From Xanthomonas translucens pv. cerealis (GTDB lineage: Bacteria; Pseudomonadota; Gammaproteobacteria; Xanthomonadales; Xanthomonadaceae): a stretch of 64,000 bases of DNA. The notes under the pieces are model-generated. The model did not search any database and was not told where the DNA came from. It saw only the letters and a list, made by a program, of their open reading frames with translations. Both the position numbers and the translations under genes were made by a program. The stretch is from contig NZ_CP038228.1 in the NCBI RefSeq assembly GCF_006838285.1, positions 806,001-870,000 of the forward strand, written 5' to 3'. Shown in pieces: positions 45,957 through 56,500 of this stretch (positions are counted from its first letter, which is position 1; every line of letters begins with the position of its first letter).

Positions 45957-47894
45957 TCAGAAAGTTTCGAAATGGGCTTCGTCCGGCGTGTCGCCGGTCA
46001 GCGCGAGCTGGCCATCGGCGAAATGCACGAACGGCTTGCGCGCCGGGCCACGCGCGGACTGCGCGGGCTTGCGCGGCGCCGGGGCGGCGGCAGGCGTGGC
46101 GCGGCGCGGCGCCCGCGCTGCGCTGCCGCCGAGCTTGAAGAAGCTCATCAACTGCTGCAGCTGCTCGGCCTGGCTGCTCATTTCCTCGGCGGTGGCGGCC
46201 AGTTCCTCGGAATTGGACGCGGCCTGCTGGGTGGTCTGGTTGAGCTGGCCGATCGCGGTGTTGATCTGGTTGACGCCGGAGGCCTGTTCTTCCGAGGCCG
46301 CGGTGATTTCCTGCACCAGGTCGGAGGTGCGCTTGATCGACGGCACCATCTGGTCGAGCAGCTTGCCGGCGTTCTCGGCCAGCTCGACGCTGGAACCGGC
46401 GACATCGCCGATCTCCTGCGCAGCCACCTGGGCGCGCTCGGCCAGTTTGCGCACTTCCGCGGCGACCACGGCGAAGCCCTTGCCGTGCTCGCCGGCGCGC
46501 GCCGCCTCGATCGCCGCGTTCAGCGCCAGCAGGTTGGTCTGGTAAGCGATGTCGTCGATGATGCCGATCTTCTGCGCGATCTGCTTCATCGCCACGACCG
46601 TGGCGCGCACCGACTCGCCGCCATCCATGGCCTGGCTGGAGGCCTTGCTGGCCATGCCGTCGGTGACCTTGGCGTTTTCGGTGTTCTGCCCGATCGAGGC
46701 GGTCATCTGCTCGATCGCGGCGCTGGTCTCTTCCACGCCCGCAGCCTGCTCGCTGGCGGCCTGGCTCAGCGATTGCGCGGTGGCGCTGACTTGCTCGGAG
46801 GCGCTGGCCAGCGATTCGGCGTTGCCGTTGACCTCGTTGACCACCTGCGACAGGCGCGCAATGGTGTCGTTGACGTAGTTCTTCATCTCCGCGTAGGCGC
46901 CGTCGTAGTGCTTGTCGATGCTCCGGGTCAGGTCGCCCTCGGCCATCGCGCCCATCACCCGCACCACGTCCTGGATGCTGTCGCCGCTGGTCTGCACCAG
47001 ATCGTTCAGGCCCTGGCCCATCTCGCGCTGGAAGCCGGCCAGCCCGTCCAGGGCGACCTGCTCGGAGAAGTCGCCGCGATTGGCGGCCTGGACCACGCGG
47101 CGCTGGCCGTCGATGACCAGTTTCAGCCGCTCGACCATGCTGCGCATCGCGTACAGCGCGCTGACGCTGTCGTTGGCGCGGATCTTCACCTCCAGCGCCA
47201 GGTCGCCCTGCGCCACCTTGTTGGCGATCTCGGCCACGTAGGCCGGCTCTCCGCCGAGCAGGCGCATCAGCCCGCGCACAATGAACACCGAAATGCCGGC
47301 GCCGAGCAGCACGCACGCCGCGAGCACGCCGATGATCCAGCTGCGCGCGCTGGCGTACTGCGCATCGGCCTGCGCGCTGGCGGTTTCGCCGCCCTTGACG
47401 TTGATCTCGACGAGCTTGTCCAGGATCGCCGAGGAATCGTCGAACAGGGTCTGCTGCTGGCCGTTGAGCAGGGCCATCGCCTCGCGGGTCTTGAGGTCGC
47501 GCGACAGCTGCAGCACCTGCTTGTGCAGCGCCAGGTACTGGTCGAACTTGTGCGCGAAGTCGTCGTAGTCGGCTTTTTCCTCGGGCGAGGAGATCAGCTT
47601 GACGTAGCGGTCGCGGTTGCTCGCGTAGTCGGCCAGGAGGTGTTCCATCACCTGATCGAGCCTGGCCCTTTCTTCCTGGCGCTCGCTGACCACGTGCTGC
47701 AGCTCGGCCACGCGCAGGTCGGAGGTGTTGGTGTTCATCTGCTGCACGTAGCGGATGCTGGGCATCCAGTTCTCGGCCATGTCGGTCGAGGCCTGGTCGA
47801 TCTGGGCCAGCTTGTCGGTGGCGAACACGCCCATGCCGAGCATCAACAGCAGCACCGAGGCGAAGCCCAGGCCGATTCTTGTACCGATTTTCAT
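45957..47894 (-). CDS. Methyl-accepting chemotaxis protein with 4-helix-bundle sensor
   Basis: A 645-aa receptor. TM1 near 8-28 ([20 protein letters not shown]) leads into a periplasmic four-helix-bundle sensor (MCP_4HB type) to ~190. TM2 ([20 protein letters not shown]) leads to a HAMP domain ([20 protein letters not shown]) and then the signalling hairpin, with the tip [20 protein letters not shown] and [20 protein letters not shown]. It ends in HFETF, like the NWETF CheR-tether with Phe for Trp. The ligand is unknown. The start at 47894 gives a normal TM1. Confidence 0.94.
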   Translation of the reverse strand: MKIGTRIGLGFASVLLLMLGMGVFATDKLAQIDQASTDMAENWMPSIRYVQQMNTNTSDLRVAELQHVVSERQEERARLDQVMEHLLADYASNRDRYVKLISSPEEKADYDDFAHKFDQYLALHKQVLQLSRDLKTREAMALLNGQQQTLFDDSSAILDKLVEINVKGGETASAQADAQYASARSWIIGVLAACVLLGAGISVFIVRGLMRLLGGEPAYVAEIANKVAQGDLALEVKIRANDSVSALYAMRSMVERLKLVIDGQRRVVQAANRGDFSEQVALDGLAGFQREMGQGLNDLVQTSGDSIQDVVRVMGAMAEGDLTRSIDKHYDGAYAEMKNYVNDTIARLSQVVNEVNGNAESLASASEQVSATAQSLSQAASEQAAGVEETSAAIEQMTASIGQNTENAKVTDGMASKASSQAMDGGESVRATVVAMKQIAQKIGIIDDIAYQTNLLALNAAIEAARAGEHGKGFAVVAAEVRKLAERAQVAAQEIGDVAGSSVELAENAGKLLDQMVPSIKRTSDLVQEITAASEEQASGVNQINTAIGQLNQTTQQAASNSEELAATAEEMSSQAEQLQQLMSFFKLGGSAARAPRRATPAAAPAPRKPAQSARGPARKPFVHFADGQLALTGDTPDEAHFETF

Positions 47895-47994
47895 GTTGGC
47901 GAACACGGAGGTGATCTCTTGAGGATGAAATGCGAGCGGCGTCCGCAATGCGGGCGGTCAGTGTTCGGGAAAGGCAGGCGGGCGTCGCGGCCGT

Positions 47995-49986
47995 TCAGAA
48001 GGTGTCGAAGTGCAGTTCGTCCGGGGCCGTCACCAGCGCCAGCCCGGCCTCGCCGTAGCTGCGCGCGCGTGCCTGTGCCGGCTTCCTGCCGTTGCGCGGC
48101 ACCGCGACCGGCCGCCGCGGCGCGGGCGCCTGGCTGGTGCGGAAGAAGCTCATCAACTGCTGCAACTGCTCGGCCTGCGCGCTCATCTCCTCGGCGGTGG
48201 CGGCCAGTTCCTCGGAATTGGATGCGGCCTGCTGGGTGGTCTGGTTGAGCTGGCCGACCGCGGCATTGATCTGGCCGACGCCGGAGGTCTGTTCCTCGGA
48301 GGCGGCGGTGATCTCCTGCACCAGGTCGGAGGTGCGCTTGATCGACGGCACCATCTGGTCGAGCAGCTTGCCGGCGTTCTCGGCCAGCTCCACGCTGGAG
48401 CTGGCGACGTCGCCGATCTCCTGCGCGGCCACCTGGGCGCGTTCGGCCAGCTTGCGCACTTCCGCGGCGACCACGGCGAAGCCCTTGCCGTGCTCGCCCG
48501 CACGTGCCGCCTCGATCGCCGCGTTCAGCGCGAGCAGGTTGGTCTGGTAGGCGATGTCGTCGATGATGCCGATCTTGTGCGCGATCTGCTTCATCGCCGC
48601 AACCGTGGAGCGTACCGCTTCGCCGCCCTCGATGGCTTCGCGTGCGGCCTTGCCGGCCATGCCGTCGGTGATCTTGGCGTTTTCGGTGTTCTGCGCGATC
48701 GAGGCAGTCATCTGCTCCAGCGAGGCGCTGGTTTCCTCCACGCCCGCGGCCTGCTCGCTGGCCGCGTGGCTCAGCGACTGCGCGGTGGCGCTGACTTCCT
48801 CCGAGGCGCTGGCCAGCGCCTCGGCGTTGATGTTGACCTCGCCGACCACCTGCGCCAGGCGCGCCACCGTGCCGTTGATGCTGTCGCACAGTTCCTTCAA
48901 CTGTCCCTGGCACGCCACGTCGGCGGTGCGGGTCAGGTCGCCGTCCTCCATCGCCTTGAGCACCTGGCGCGCTTCGTTCAACGGCCCGATCACCGCGTCC
49001 AGGGTCTGGTTGACGCCGTCGACGATGCGGCGGAAATCGCCGTGGTGCAGACCGGCATCGGCACGCACATCCAGGCGCCCGGCGCCGGCAGCCTCGACCA
49101 GCAGGTTGGTGTCGCGGATCAGCGCGCGCAGATTGGTGCGCACCTGCTCGATGGTGTCGTTGATGAAGGCCTTCTTGCCGGGCAACTGCGCCATCGGCGC
49201 ATCGAAGTTGCCGCGGCCGAATTCGGCGACCACGCCCATCGCCTGCTTCTTGACCGCGATGTGGCCCATGACCATGCGGTTGATGCCGTCGGCCATGCTG
49301 CGGAAATCGCCTTCGAAGCGCTGGCTGTCGATGGTCACGTCGATGTCGCCGGTGTCGTGCTCGGCGGACATGTGGTTCATCTGCGCGATCAGCCCCAGTA
49401 GGTTGCGGCGCACCTGTTCGATGGTGTCATTGATAAACGCCTTCTTGCCCGGGAAGCTCTCCAGCGGCGCCTGGAAGTTGCCGCGACCGAATTCGGCGAT
49501 GCAGGCCATGGCCTTCTTCTTGGTCGCGATGTGGTCGCCGACCATGCGGTTGATGCCCTCGGCGATGGCGCGAAATTCACCTTCGAAGCGCTGGCCGTCG
49601 ATGACCGCGTCGATGTCGCCTGCGTCGTGCTCGCGCGACATGCGTGCGATCTCGTCGCCGATCTGGCGCACGTTGCCCTGCACCTGGCGCAGCGCCAGCA
49701 GGATTTCGCAGGCCTGGTCGTTGCGCACGGTGGGCAGCACCGCCTCGAAATCGCCCCGGGCGAAGCGGCTCAGCGTGGTGGTGGCGATCCGCAGCGAGCG
49801 CGAGATCGCATACGCCAGGTAGGCGAGCACCGCGCCGCTCAGGACCGCCGCGGCGATGGCCAGCGCCAGCACCTGGCCTGGCGGCAGCGCCAGCGCGAAG
49901 CCGGCCGCGCTGGCTGCAAGCGGCAGCAGTACCGCGATGCAGCAGCCAGTCCATAGTTTGGATGAGAGTGAGGTGGCGTTGGACAT
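47995..49986 (-). CDS. Methyl-accepting chemotaxis protein with poly-HAMP-like repeats
   Basis: A 663-aa receptor without a periplasmic sensor: two adjacent TM segments near 10-55 ([40 protein letters not shown]). Two near-identical ~90-aa cytoplasmic units follow, each with GDIDxxIDxQRFEGxFRxx[14 protein letters not shown] and [16 protein letters not shown] third, HAMP-like stretch ([20 protein letters not shown]) and the standard signalling hairpin come next. It ends HFDTF. Repeated HAMP-type modules point to an intracellular cue or a partner protein as input. Confidence 0.92.
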   Translation of the reverse strand: MSNATSLSSKLWTGCCIAVLLPLAASAAGFALALPPGQVLALAIAAAVLSGAVLAYLAYAISRSLRIATTTLSRFARGDFEAVLPTVRNDQACEILLALRQVQGNVRQIGDEIARMSREHDAGDIDAVIDGQRFEGEFRAIAEGINRMVGDHIATKKKAMACIAEFGRGNFQAPLESFPGKKAFINDTIEQVRRNLLGLIAQMNHMSAEHDTGDIDVTIDSQRFEGDFRSMADGINRMVMGHIAVKKQAMGVVAEFGRGNFDAPMAQLPGKKAFINDTIEQVRTNLRALIRDTNLLVEAAGAGRLDVRADAGLHHGDFRRIVDGVNQTLDAVIGPLNEARQVLKAMEDGDLTRTADVACQGQLKELCDSINGTVARLAQVVGEVNINAEALASASEEVSATAQSLSHAASEQAAGVEETSASLEQMTASIAQNTENAKITDGMAGKAAREAIEGGEAVRSTVAAMKQIAHKIGIIDDIAYQTNLLALNAAIEAARAGEHGKGFAVVAAEVRKLAERAQVAAQEIGDVASSSVELAENAGKLLDQMVPSIKRTSDLVQEITAASEEQTSGVGQINAAVGQLNQTTQQAASNSEELAATAEEMSAQAEQLQQLMSFFRTSQAPAPRRPVAVPRNGRKPAQARARSYGEAGLALVTAPDELHFDTF

Positions 49987-50063
49987 CGCGGTGTACCTAT
50001 GGGTGATGGAGTGGCGGGTCGCGGACATGTGGCGACCAGTTTCGGGGTGGGCTGTTGCGGGGA

Positions 50064-50669
50064 TCAGAAGGTTTCGAAAGCGGTTTCGTCGAGCCGCGTC
50101 GCCGCCGCGGGAGCGGCGCCGGTCCTGAAGAAGTTCATGAGCACCTGCAGTTGTTCTGCCTGGCTGCTTACTTCTTCGGCCGTGGCGGCCAATTCTTCAG
50201 CGCTGGCCGCCGATTGCTGGGTGGTTTGGTTGAGCTGGATCACCGCGCAGTTGATCTGGCCCACCCCATAGGTCTGTTCCTCGGAGGCGGCGCTGATCTC
50301 CTGCACCAGGTCGGAGGTGCGCTTGATGGACGGCACCATCCTGTCGAGCGGGCGCCCGGCGCTTCCCGCCAGGTCCACGCTGGACCCTGCCACGTCGCCG
50401 ATTTCGTGCGCGGCGACCTGGCTGCGCTCGGCCAGCTTGCGCACGTCCGCGGCGACCATGGCGAAGCCCTTGCCATGCTCGCCGGCACGCGCGGCCCAGC
50501 CCAGCAAGCCGGCGCAGGCCAGCGTCGCGGCCGCGACCGGGCCCAGCGCCGTTCCCTGCGCAAGCGGAAGCAACAATGCCGTGGCCGTGGCCGCGGCAGC
50601 GGCGGGCAGGGCGACGGCGATGGTCGCCGTTGTCAACAATGTGGTCGCAATCCGGGAGCGATGAGACAT
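50064..50669 (-). CDS. Mini-MCP: internally deleted chemoreceptor
   Basis: Only 201 aa. Residues 1-~60 are two hydrophobic segments ([40 protein letters not shown]). They are joined directly to the second half of the signalling domain at [20 protein letters not shown], which then runs to the end AFETF. The HAMP region, the N-terminal methylation helix and the [16 protein letters not shown] part of the tip are missing. The tip residues that bind CheA/CheW are partly retained ([12 protein letters not shown], here [10 protein letters not shown]). The frame is clean and codon use normal, so it may be a stable product, but a normal four-helix receptor cannot form. Confidence 0.85.
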   Translation of the reverse strand: MSHRSRIATTLLTTATIAVALPAAAAATATALLLPLAQGTALGPVAAATLACAGLLGWAARAGEHGKGFAMVAADVRKLAERSQVAAHEIGDVAGSSVDLAGSAGRPLDRMVPSIKRTSDLVQEISAASEEQTYGVGQINCAVIQLNQTTQQSAASAEELAATAEEVSSQAEQLQVLMNFFRTGAAPAAATRLDETAFETF

Positions 50670-50736
50670 GGCAGCGGTTCCTGGCTAGCGTCTGGGAGTG
50701 AGCCGGTGCGCGGCGGCACCGGCGTGCGGGACGGGG

Positions 50737-52794
50737 TCAGGCCGCCAGCGAATCTGTCGCCGGTTCCATCTGGGTCAGCAGCGAGGGCACGTCCAGGATC
50801 AGGGCGACGTCGCCGCTGCCAAGGATGCTCGAGCCGCTGATGCCCTTGACCCCGGCGAACACCTTGGCCAGCGGCTTGATCACGGTCTGCCATTCGCCCA
50901 GCAGCGTGTCCACGACCAAGCCGAAGCGCTGCGCGCCCTGGCGGATCACCACGATGCTCTCGCGCGGCGGCGGCGCGCCGGCGATGCCGAACAACGAACG
51001 CAGGCGCACGTATGGCAGCACCCCGCCGCGCAGGTCGATGTAGTCGCTCTGGTAGTTCGGCGCGAATTCCACGCATTCCTCGACCACGTCCAGCGGCACC
51101 ACGAACACCGACTTGCCGACCCCGACCTGGAAGCCGTTGATGATCGCCAGGGTCAGCGGCAGCCGCACCGAGATGGTGGTGCCCACGTCCTGCTGGCTGC
51201 TGATGTCCACGCTGCCGCGCAGCGCGGTGATGTTGCGCTTGACCACGTCCATGCCGACGCCGCGGCCGGACAGGTTGGTGACCTTTTCGGCGGTGGAGAA
51301 GCCCGGTTCGAAGATCAGCGCGAACACTTCGCGGTCGGACAAGCTGCGGCCGGGTTCGATCAGGCCGCGCTCCAGCGCCTTGGCCAGGATCCGCTCGCGG
51401 TTCAGGCCGCCGCCGTCGTCGCTGATCTGGATGACCACGCTGCCCGAATCGTGGAAGGCGTTGAGCCGCACCGTGCCGCGCACCGGCTTGCCGCGCGCCT
51501 GGCGCAGCTCGGCCGGCTCGATACCGTGGTCCATCGCGTTGCGCACCAGGTGGGTCAGCGGATCGGCGATCTTCTCCACCACCGACTTGTCCAGCTCGGT
51601 GTCCTCGCCGTTGACCACCAGCACGATGTCCTTGCCCAGTTCGCGCGCCACGTCGTGGACCACGCGATGGAAGCGGCTGAAGGTGCCGCCGATCTTGACC
51701 ATGCGCAGCTGCAGCGCGCTTTCGCGCACGTCCTCGACCAGTCCGGCCAGGATCGAGGTGGATTCGAGCAGTTGCGCATCGCCGGTGCGTTGCGCATTGG
51801 CGCCGGTGCTGGCGACGGCGATGATCAGCTCGCCGACCAGGTCGATCATGCGGTCCAGCTTGTCGGCATCGACGCGGATCGAGCCGCCATCCTGCGCGCG
51901 TGCGGCGGCCGGCGCTGCGGCAGCGGCAGGAGCGGTCGCGGCCTGGGCCTGGGCCTGGGCAGCGGGCGCCGGTGCGGCCGCCGGCGCCGGGCTGTCGAAA
52001 CCCGCGAAGTCGTCGGCGTGCGCCTGGGTGCCGGCCTCGGCCACCAGCAGCGGCAGCTCCAGGTTGGCGGCGTCGCCGTGCGGATCCACCGCGACCACCT
52101 GCAGCTCGCAGTCGTCGCGGACGAATTCGAAGATGTCCTCGATTGCCGATTGCGGCGCGTCCGAGCGCAGCAGGATGTCGAAGCCCAGGTAGCAAGCTTC
52201 CGGATCCAGCTCTGGCAGCGCCGGTACGCGCGCGTGGCGGGTGCGTACCGCCTCCAGCGTGCCCAGGCTGCGTAGGCAGCGGATCAGGTGCAGCGGCGAG
52301 TTGCCGAAGCGCAGCGCATCGCTGAACAACTGCAGCGAGATCCGCCAGTAGCCGGTCTGCGCCGCGGTGGTGGCCGCGACTGCGGCGGCGGCCGGCGCCG
52401 CGTCCGGTTGCAGGTAGGTGTGCAGGCGCGCCAGCAGCGGCGCGCCTTCGGCGGCGAGCACCGCTTCGTCGGCCTCGGCGCCGGCCGCCGCTTCCACCAG
52501 CGCGCGGATGTGGTCGCAGCAGGCCAGCATCAGCTGGATCAGCTCCGAATCCAGCGCCACCGCGTTCTCGCGCACCAGGTCCAGCACGCTTTCCACCACG
52601 TGGGTGAAGCCGACCAGTTGCGCCAGGTCGAACAGTCCGCCGGAGCCCTTGATGGTGTGCGCGGCGCGGAAGATGGCGTTGACCGCGTCCGGACCGGCTT
52701 CGCCGCGTTCGGCTTCCAGCAGGTTGCGTTCCATATCCTCGAGCAGGTCGCGGCTCTCGGCGATGAAGGTCTGCAGCAGTTGAGCGAAATTCAT
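50737..52794 (-). CDS. cheA: Chemotaxis histidine kinase CheA
   Basis: A 685-aa kinase. P1/Hpt has H46 in FRAAHTIKGSGGLF. A linker and a second, P2-like segment (YWRISLQLFSDALRFGNSPL) follow, then an Ala/Pro-rich linker ~265-300. The dimerisation helix begins IRVDADKLDRMIDLVGELII. The ATPase has HLVRNAMDHGIE (N box), QISDDGGGLNRERI (G1), FEPGFSTAEKVT and SGRGVGMDVVKRNI (G2). The P5 CheW-like domain closes the protein. All catalytic boxes are intact. The operon places the STAS gene 13 bp upstream and the receptors downstream. Confidence 0.96.
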   Translation of the reverse strand: MNFAQLLQTFIAESRDLLEDMERNLLEAERGEAGPDAVNAIFRAAHTIKGSGGLFDLAQLVGFTHVVESVLDLVRENAVALDSELIQLMLACCDHIRALVEAAAGAEADEAVLAAEGAPLLARLHTYLQPDAAPAAAAVAATTAAQTGYWRISLQLFSDALRFGNSPLHLIRCLRSLGTLEAVRTRHARVPALPELDPEACYLGFDILLRSDAPQSAIEDIFEFVRDDCELQVVAVDPHGDAANLELPLLVAEAGTQAHADDFAGFDSPAPAAAPAPAAQAQAQAATAPAAAAAPAAARAQDGGSIRVDADKLDRMIDLVGELIIAVASTGANAQRTGDAQLLESTSILAGLVEDVRESALQLRMVKIGGTFSRFHRVVHDVARELGKDIVLVVNGEDTELDKSVVEKIADPLTHLVRNAMDHGIEPAELRQARGKPVRGTVRLNAFHDSGSVVIQISDDGGGLNRERILAKALERGLIEPGRSLSDREVFALIFEPGFSTAEKVTNLSGRGVGMDVVKRNITALRGSVDISSQQDVGTTISVRLPLTLAIINGFQVGVGKSVFVVPLDVVEECVEFAPNYQSDYIDLRGGVLPYVRLRSLFGIAGAPPPRESIVVIRQGAQRFGLVVDTLLGEWQTVIKPLAKVFAGVKGISGSSILGSGDVALILDVPSLLTQMEPATDSLAA

Positions 52795-52807
52795 GAGCTG
52801 GCGCCGA

Positions 52808-53128
52808 TCAGTGGAAGGTGTCGCCAGCGCCGGGCGCGAGCGTGTCGCGCAGGCCGAGCAGGTCGAGTGCGTCGTTGACCGGCGCGCTGCAGCCGTCGAG
52901 TTGGAACGGCCGGCCCAGCGCGCGCAACGCGGCCTGGGTGGCGAGCAGCAGCTGGATGCCGGTGGCGTCGATTTCGGTGACCGCCTGCAACTGCAGCTGC
53001 AGGCCGCCGGGGTGGTCCAGCGCCGGCAGCAGCAGCGGCTTCAGTTCGCCGGCGCGGCGGATGGTCATGTCGCCGTCCAGGCTCAGTTGCAGCGGCGGGG
53101 GCGGGGAGTCCGGGAGTTTCGAGCGCAT
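52808..53128 (-). CDS. STAS-domain protein at the head of the chemotaxis operon
   Basis: A 106-aa protein with a STAS fold: LQLSLDGDMTIRRAGELKPL, then LQLQAVTEIDATGIQLLLAT, in which Asp/Thr replace the DSSG phosphorylation loop of SpoIIAA (EIDATG), and FQLDGCSAPVNDALDLLGL. STAS proteins switch partner binding, often through Ser/Thr phosphorylation; here the loop has Thr. Single STAS proteins are found with cheA in several chemosensory gene clusters. It is the first gene after the sigma-28-like promoter. Confidence 0.85.
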   Translation of the reverse strand: MRSKLPDSPPPPLQLSLDGDMTIRRAGELKPLLLPALDHPGGLQLQLQAVTEIDATGIQLLLATQAALRALGRPFQLDGCSAPVNDALDLLGLRDTLAPGAGDTFH

Positions 53129-53217
53129 GGCATGTCTCCGATTCGAGCAGGGGGAACGTCGAAATCCCGGGCCGCGGCGCGGGTACTGAACAGTAGGTTG
53201 GAATTGGCTGTAAGCAG

Positions 53218-53244
53218 ATATCGGCGCTTTTCGGGAATATTTAG
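53218..53244 (-). promoter_or_regulatory. Sigma-28 (FliA)-type promoter of the chemotaxis operon
   Basis: On the minus strand CTAAA (53244-53240) is followed after 14 nt by GCCGATAT (53225-53218). The sigma-28 consensus is TAAA-N15-GCCGATAA, so the -10 matches 7 of 8 and the -35 is complete with spacing one shorter. It is ~90 bp upstream of the STAS gene start. This puts the operon in the late flagellar regulon by inference. Confidence 0.65.
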
Positions 53245-53397
53245 GCCCAATTGCAGATTTGTCTCGCAAATCCTTGATAAGGATGAGCGGTTCATTCTTG
53301 TGAGCGGCACCCCATTCCAGTTGCACCGGGCGCCGCTTGGCCACCCCGAAACGGATGCATGCGCCGTGCCAACGCCGCGTTGGCGCCGGCACGACAA

Positions 53398-53424
53398 AAA
53401 ACGGCCGGGGAGGCCGGCCGTTTT
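53398..53424 (-). terminator. Rho-independent terminator of mfd
   Basis: AAAACGGCCGG pairs with CCGGCCGTTTT over a 5-nt loop. On the minus strand it is followed by a T run (plus-strand A run from 53396). It lies ~95 bp past the mfd stop and shields the chemotaxis promoter. Confidence 0.85.
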
Positions 53425-53519
53425 CGGAGCGTTCGCGTGGCGCGCAGCCTCGCTGCGCGACCGGGTGGATGGCATGCCGCTGCGCGCAGGCGTCCTGCGC
53501 GCGGCTCAGGGCCTGGGCG

Positions 53520-56500
53520 TCAGCGCGGCGACAGCGCCGCCAGCAGGCCGCGCGCGGCGTTGAAGCGGTCCGCCGCTTCCGGCAGCGGCAGCTTCAGCTT
53601 CAGCTTGTCCGGGCCGTCCATCGCGTACAGCCTGGGCTGCTTCTGGATCATCTGGATGATGGTCATCGGATCGACGTCGGGCTTGGCCTCGAACACGATG
53701 CGCCCGCCGTTCTCGCCCAGTTCCAGCTTGCGGATGCCCAGGGTATTGGCCTGCAGCTTGAGCTCGGCGATCGCGAACAGGTGCTTGACCGCATCCGGCA
53801 GCAGGCCGAAGCGGTCGATCATCTCCACCTGCAGCTCGCGCAACTGCTCGCTGTCGCGGGCGCTGGAGATGCGCTTGTACAGGGTCAGGCGGGTGTGCAC
53901 GTCGGGCAGGTAGTCGTCCGGGATCAGCGCCGGCACATGCAACTCCACTTCGGCGCCGCGCGCTTCCTCGCCGGCGTCCAGGTCCGGCAGCTTGCCCTGG
54001 CGGATGCTGCGCACCGCGCGTTCCAGCAGTTCGGTGTACAGGCTGAAGCCGACCTCGGCCATCTGCCCGCTCTGGTCCTCGCCGAGCAGTTCGCCGGCGC
54101 CGCGGATTTCCAGGTCGTGGGTGGCCAGGGTGAAGCCGGCGCCGAGTTCGTCCATCGAGGCGATCGCGTCCAGCCGCTTCTGCGCATCGCCAGTGATGCT
54201 GCGCCGGTCCGGTACCAGCAGGTAGGCGTAGGCGCGGTGGTGCGAACGGCCGACGCGGCCGCGCAGCTGGTGCAGCTGGGCCAGGCCGAAGCGGTCGGCA
54301 CGGTTGATGACGATGGTGTTGGCGTTGGGGATGTCGATGCCCGATTCGATGATCGTGGTCGACAGCAGCACGTTGAAGCGCTGCTTCTGGAAATCCAGCA
54401 TCACCCGTTCCAGTTCGCGCTCGGGCATCTGCCCGTGGGCGATGCCGATGCGCGCTTCGGGCACCAGCTCGCTCAGCTCGCGCTGCATGCGGCCGATGCT
54501 TTCCACGTCGTTGTGCAGGAAGTACAGCTGGCCGCCGCGCGCCAGCTCGCGCTGGAACGCCTCGCGCAGCAGCGCGTTGTCCCAGGCGGTGACGAAGGTC
54601 TGCACCGCCAGCCGGTTCGGCGGCGCGGTGGCGATGATCGACAGGTCGCGCAGCCCGGCCATGGCCATGTTCAGCGTGCGCGGGATCGGCGTGGCGGTGA
54701 GGGTGAGCAGGTGCACGTTGGCGCGCAGCGCCTTCAGCGCTTCCTTTTGGCGCACGCCGAAGCGCTGTTCCTCGTCCACCACGACCAGGCCCAGGTCCTT
54801 GAACTTCACGTCCGGCTGCAGCAGGCGGTGGGTGCCGATGATCACGTCGATGCCGCCGTCGGCGACCTTCTCCAGCTCCGCCTTGATCTCCTTGGCGCTC
54901 TTGAAGCGCGACAGCACTTCCACCCGCAGCGGCCAGTCGGCGAAGCGGTCGCGGAAGTTGCGGTAGTGCTGTTCGGCCAGCAGCGTGGTCGGCACCAGCA
55001 CCGCCACCTGCTTGCCGGCGCTGGCCGCGGCGAATGCGGCGCGCACCGCAACCTCGGTCTTGCCGAAGCCGACATCGCCGCAGACCACGCGGTCCATCGG
55101 CTGGCTGCTGCCCAGGTCGCGCAGGGTGGCCTCGATCGCGGCCAGCTGGTCAGTGGTTTCCTCGAACGGGAAGCCGGCCGCGAACGGCTCGTACATGGCC
55201 CGGTCCACCTGCAAAGCCAGACCGGCGCGGGCGCGGCGCCGCGCCTGGATCTCCAGCAGTTCGGCGGCCACGTCGCGCACCTTCTCGGCGGCGCGGCGCT
55301 TGGCCTTGCTCCATTGCTCGCCGCCCAGCGAATGCAGCGGCGCGGTGTCGGCCGAGGCGCCGGAGTAGCGGCTGATCAGGTGCAGCTGCGCGACCGGCAC
55401 GTACAGGCGGTCGCCCTTGGCATATTCGATCTCCAGGAACTCGCCGGGCATGCCCCCGGCATCGAGCACGATCAGCCCGCGGTAGCGGCCGACGCCGTGG
55501 TCCTCGTGCACGATCGGCGCGCCTTCGGTCAGCTCGCCGAGGTCGCGGATGATCGCTTCCGGCTCGCGCCCGGCGCGGCGCGTGCGCCGCGGCTGGCCGG
55601 CGCGTTCGGGGAATAGCTGGCGCTCGGTGAGCACCGCGATGTGCGGGTCGTCGAGGGCGAAGCCGTCGTCCAGCGGCGCCACCGCGATGGCGAATGCAGC
55701 CGGCATAGCCTCGACGCCGGCAGAGTCGAGCCCCTCTCCCGCCGGCGACCGAAGGGAGTCCCCGTGGGAGAGAGGGGTTGGGGTGAGGGTACGACCGCTC
55801 GCGACCTGCTTTTTCTGTGCAGCTGTGGAAGAGACAGAAGCAGACGAAGCAGCAGCTTTCTTCGATGAAGACGCCGCGAGCGTCGTACCCTCATCCGGCG
55901 CCTCGCGCCACCTTCTCCCGGTGGGAGAAGGGAGGAATGCGGCGAAGTTTGGGATCACCTCGGGCTTCAGCCCCGCTGCGGCCAGCACTTCCAGCAGCGC
56001 TTCGCGGCGGCCCGGCGAGTCGGCGGCGATCAGCACGCGGCCCGCGTAGCTGCCGAGGAAGCTCTTCAGCGCCTCGGCCGGGGCGGCGTCCTTGGCCGCT
56101 ACCGGCAGCGGCGGCAGCGGCTGGTCGCCCAGCGCCTGCGCGTCCTCGATGCGCGCGTGGTCGGCGGCCCACACCTCGATGCGCGGCAGGCCGTTGAGCT
56201 TTTCGCGCAACGTGTCCGGCGCCTGATACAGCTCCTCGGGCGCCAGCAGCGGGCGTTCCACGTCGTGGCGGCGCTGCTCGTAGCGGTTCTGGGTCTGCGC
56301 CCAGAACGCATCGGCCGCCGCACCCACGCCCGGCGCGAGCAGCGGCAGCACCGTCTCGCCCAGATAGTCGAACAAGGTGGCGGTGGCATCGCGCGCCGCG
56401 CTGCCGGCGCTGCGCGCTTCCTGGAAGAACAGCGGCAGGTAGTACTCGATGCCCGACGGCGCCAGCCGCGCTTTCAGGTCCTGGTACAGCGCGCTGCGCC

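Noticed and set aside
53337..55616. Long open frame antisense to mfd, and similar ones opposite sufB (5005-7155) and lysAC (13202-16915)
   Set aside because: High-GC codon bias keeps the complementary frame open. Translations are His/Arg/Gln/Ala-rich, lack domains, and mirror well-supported genes.
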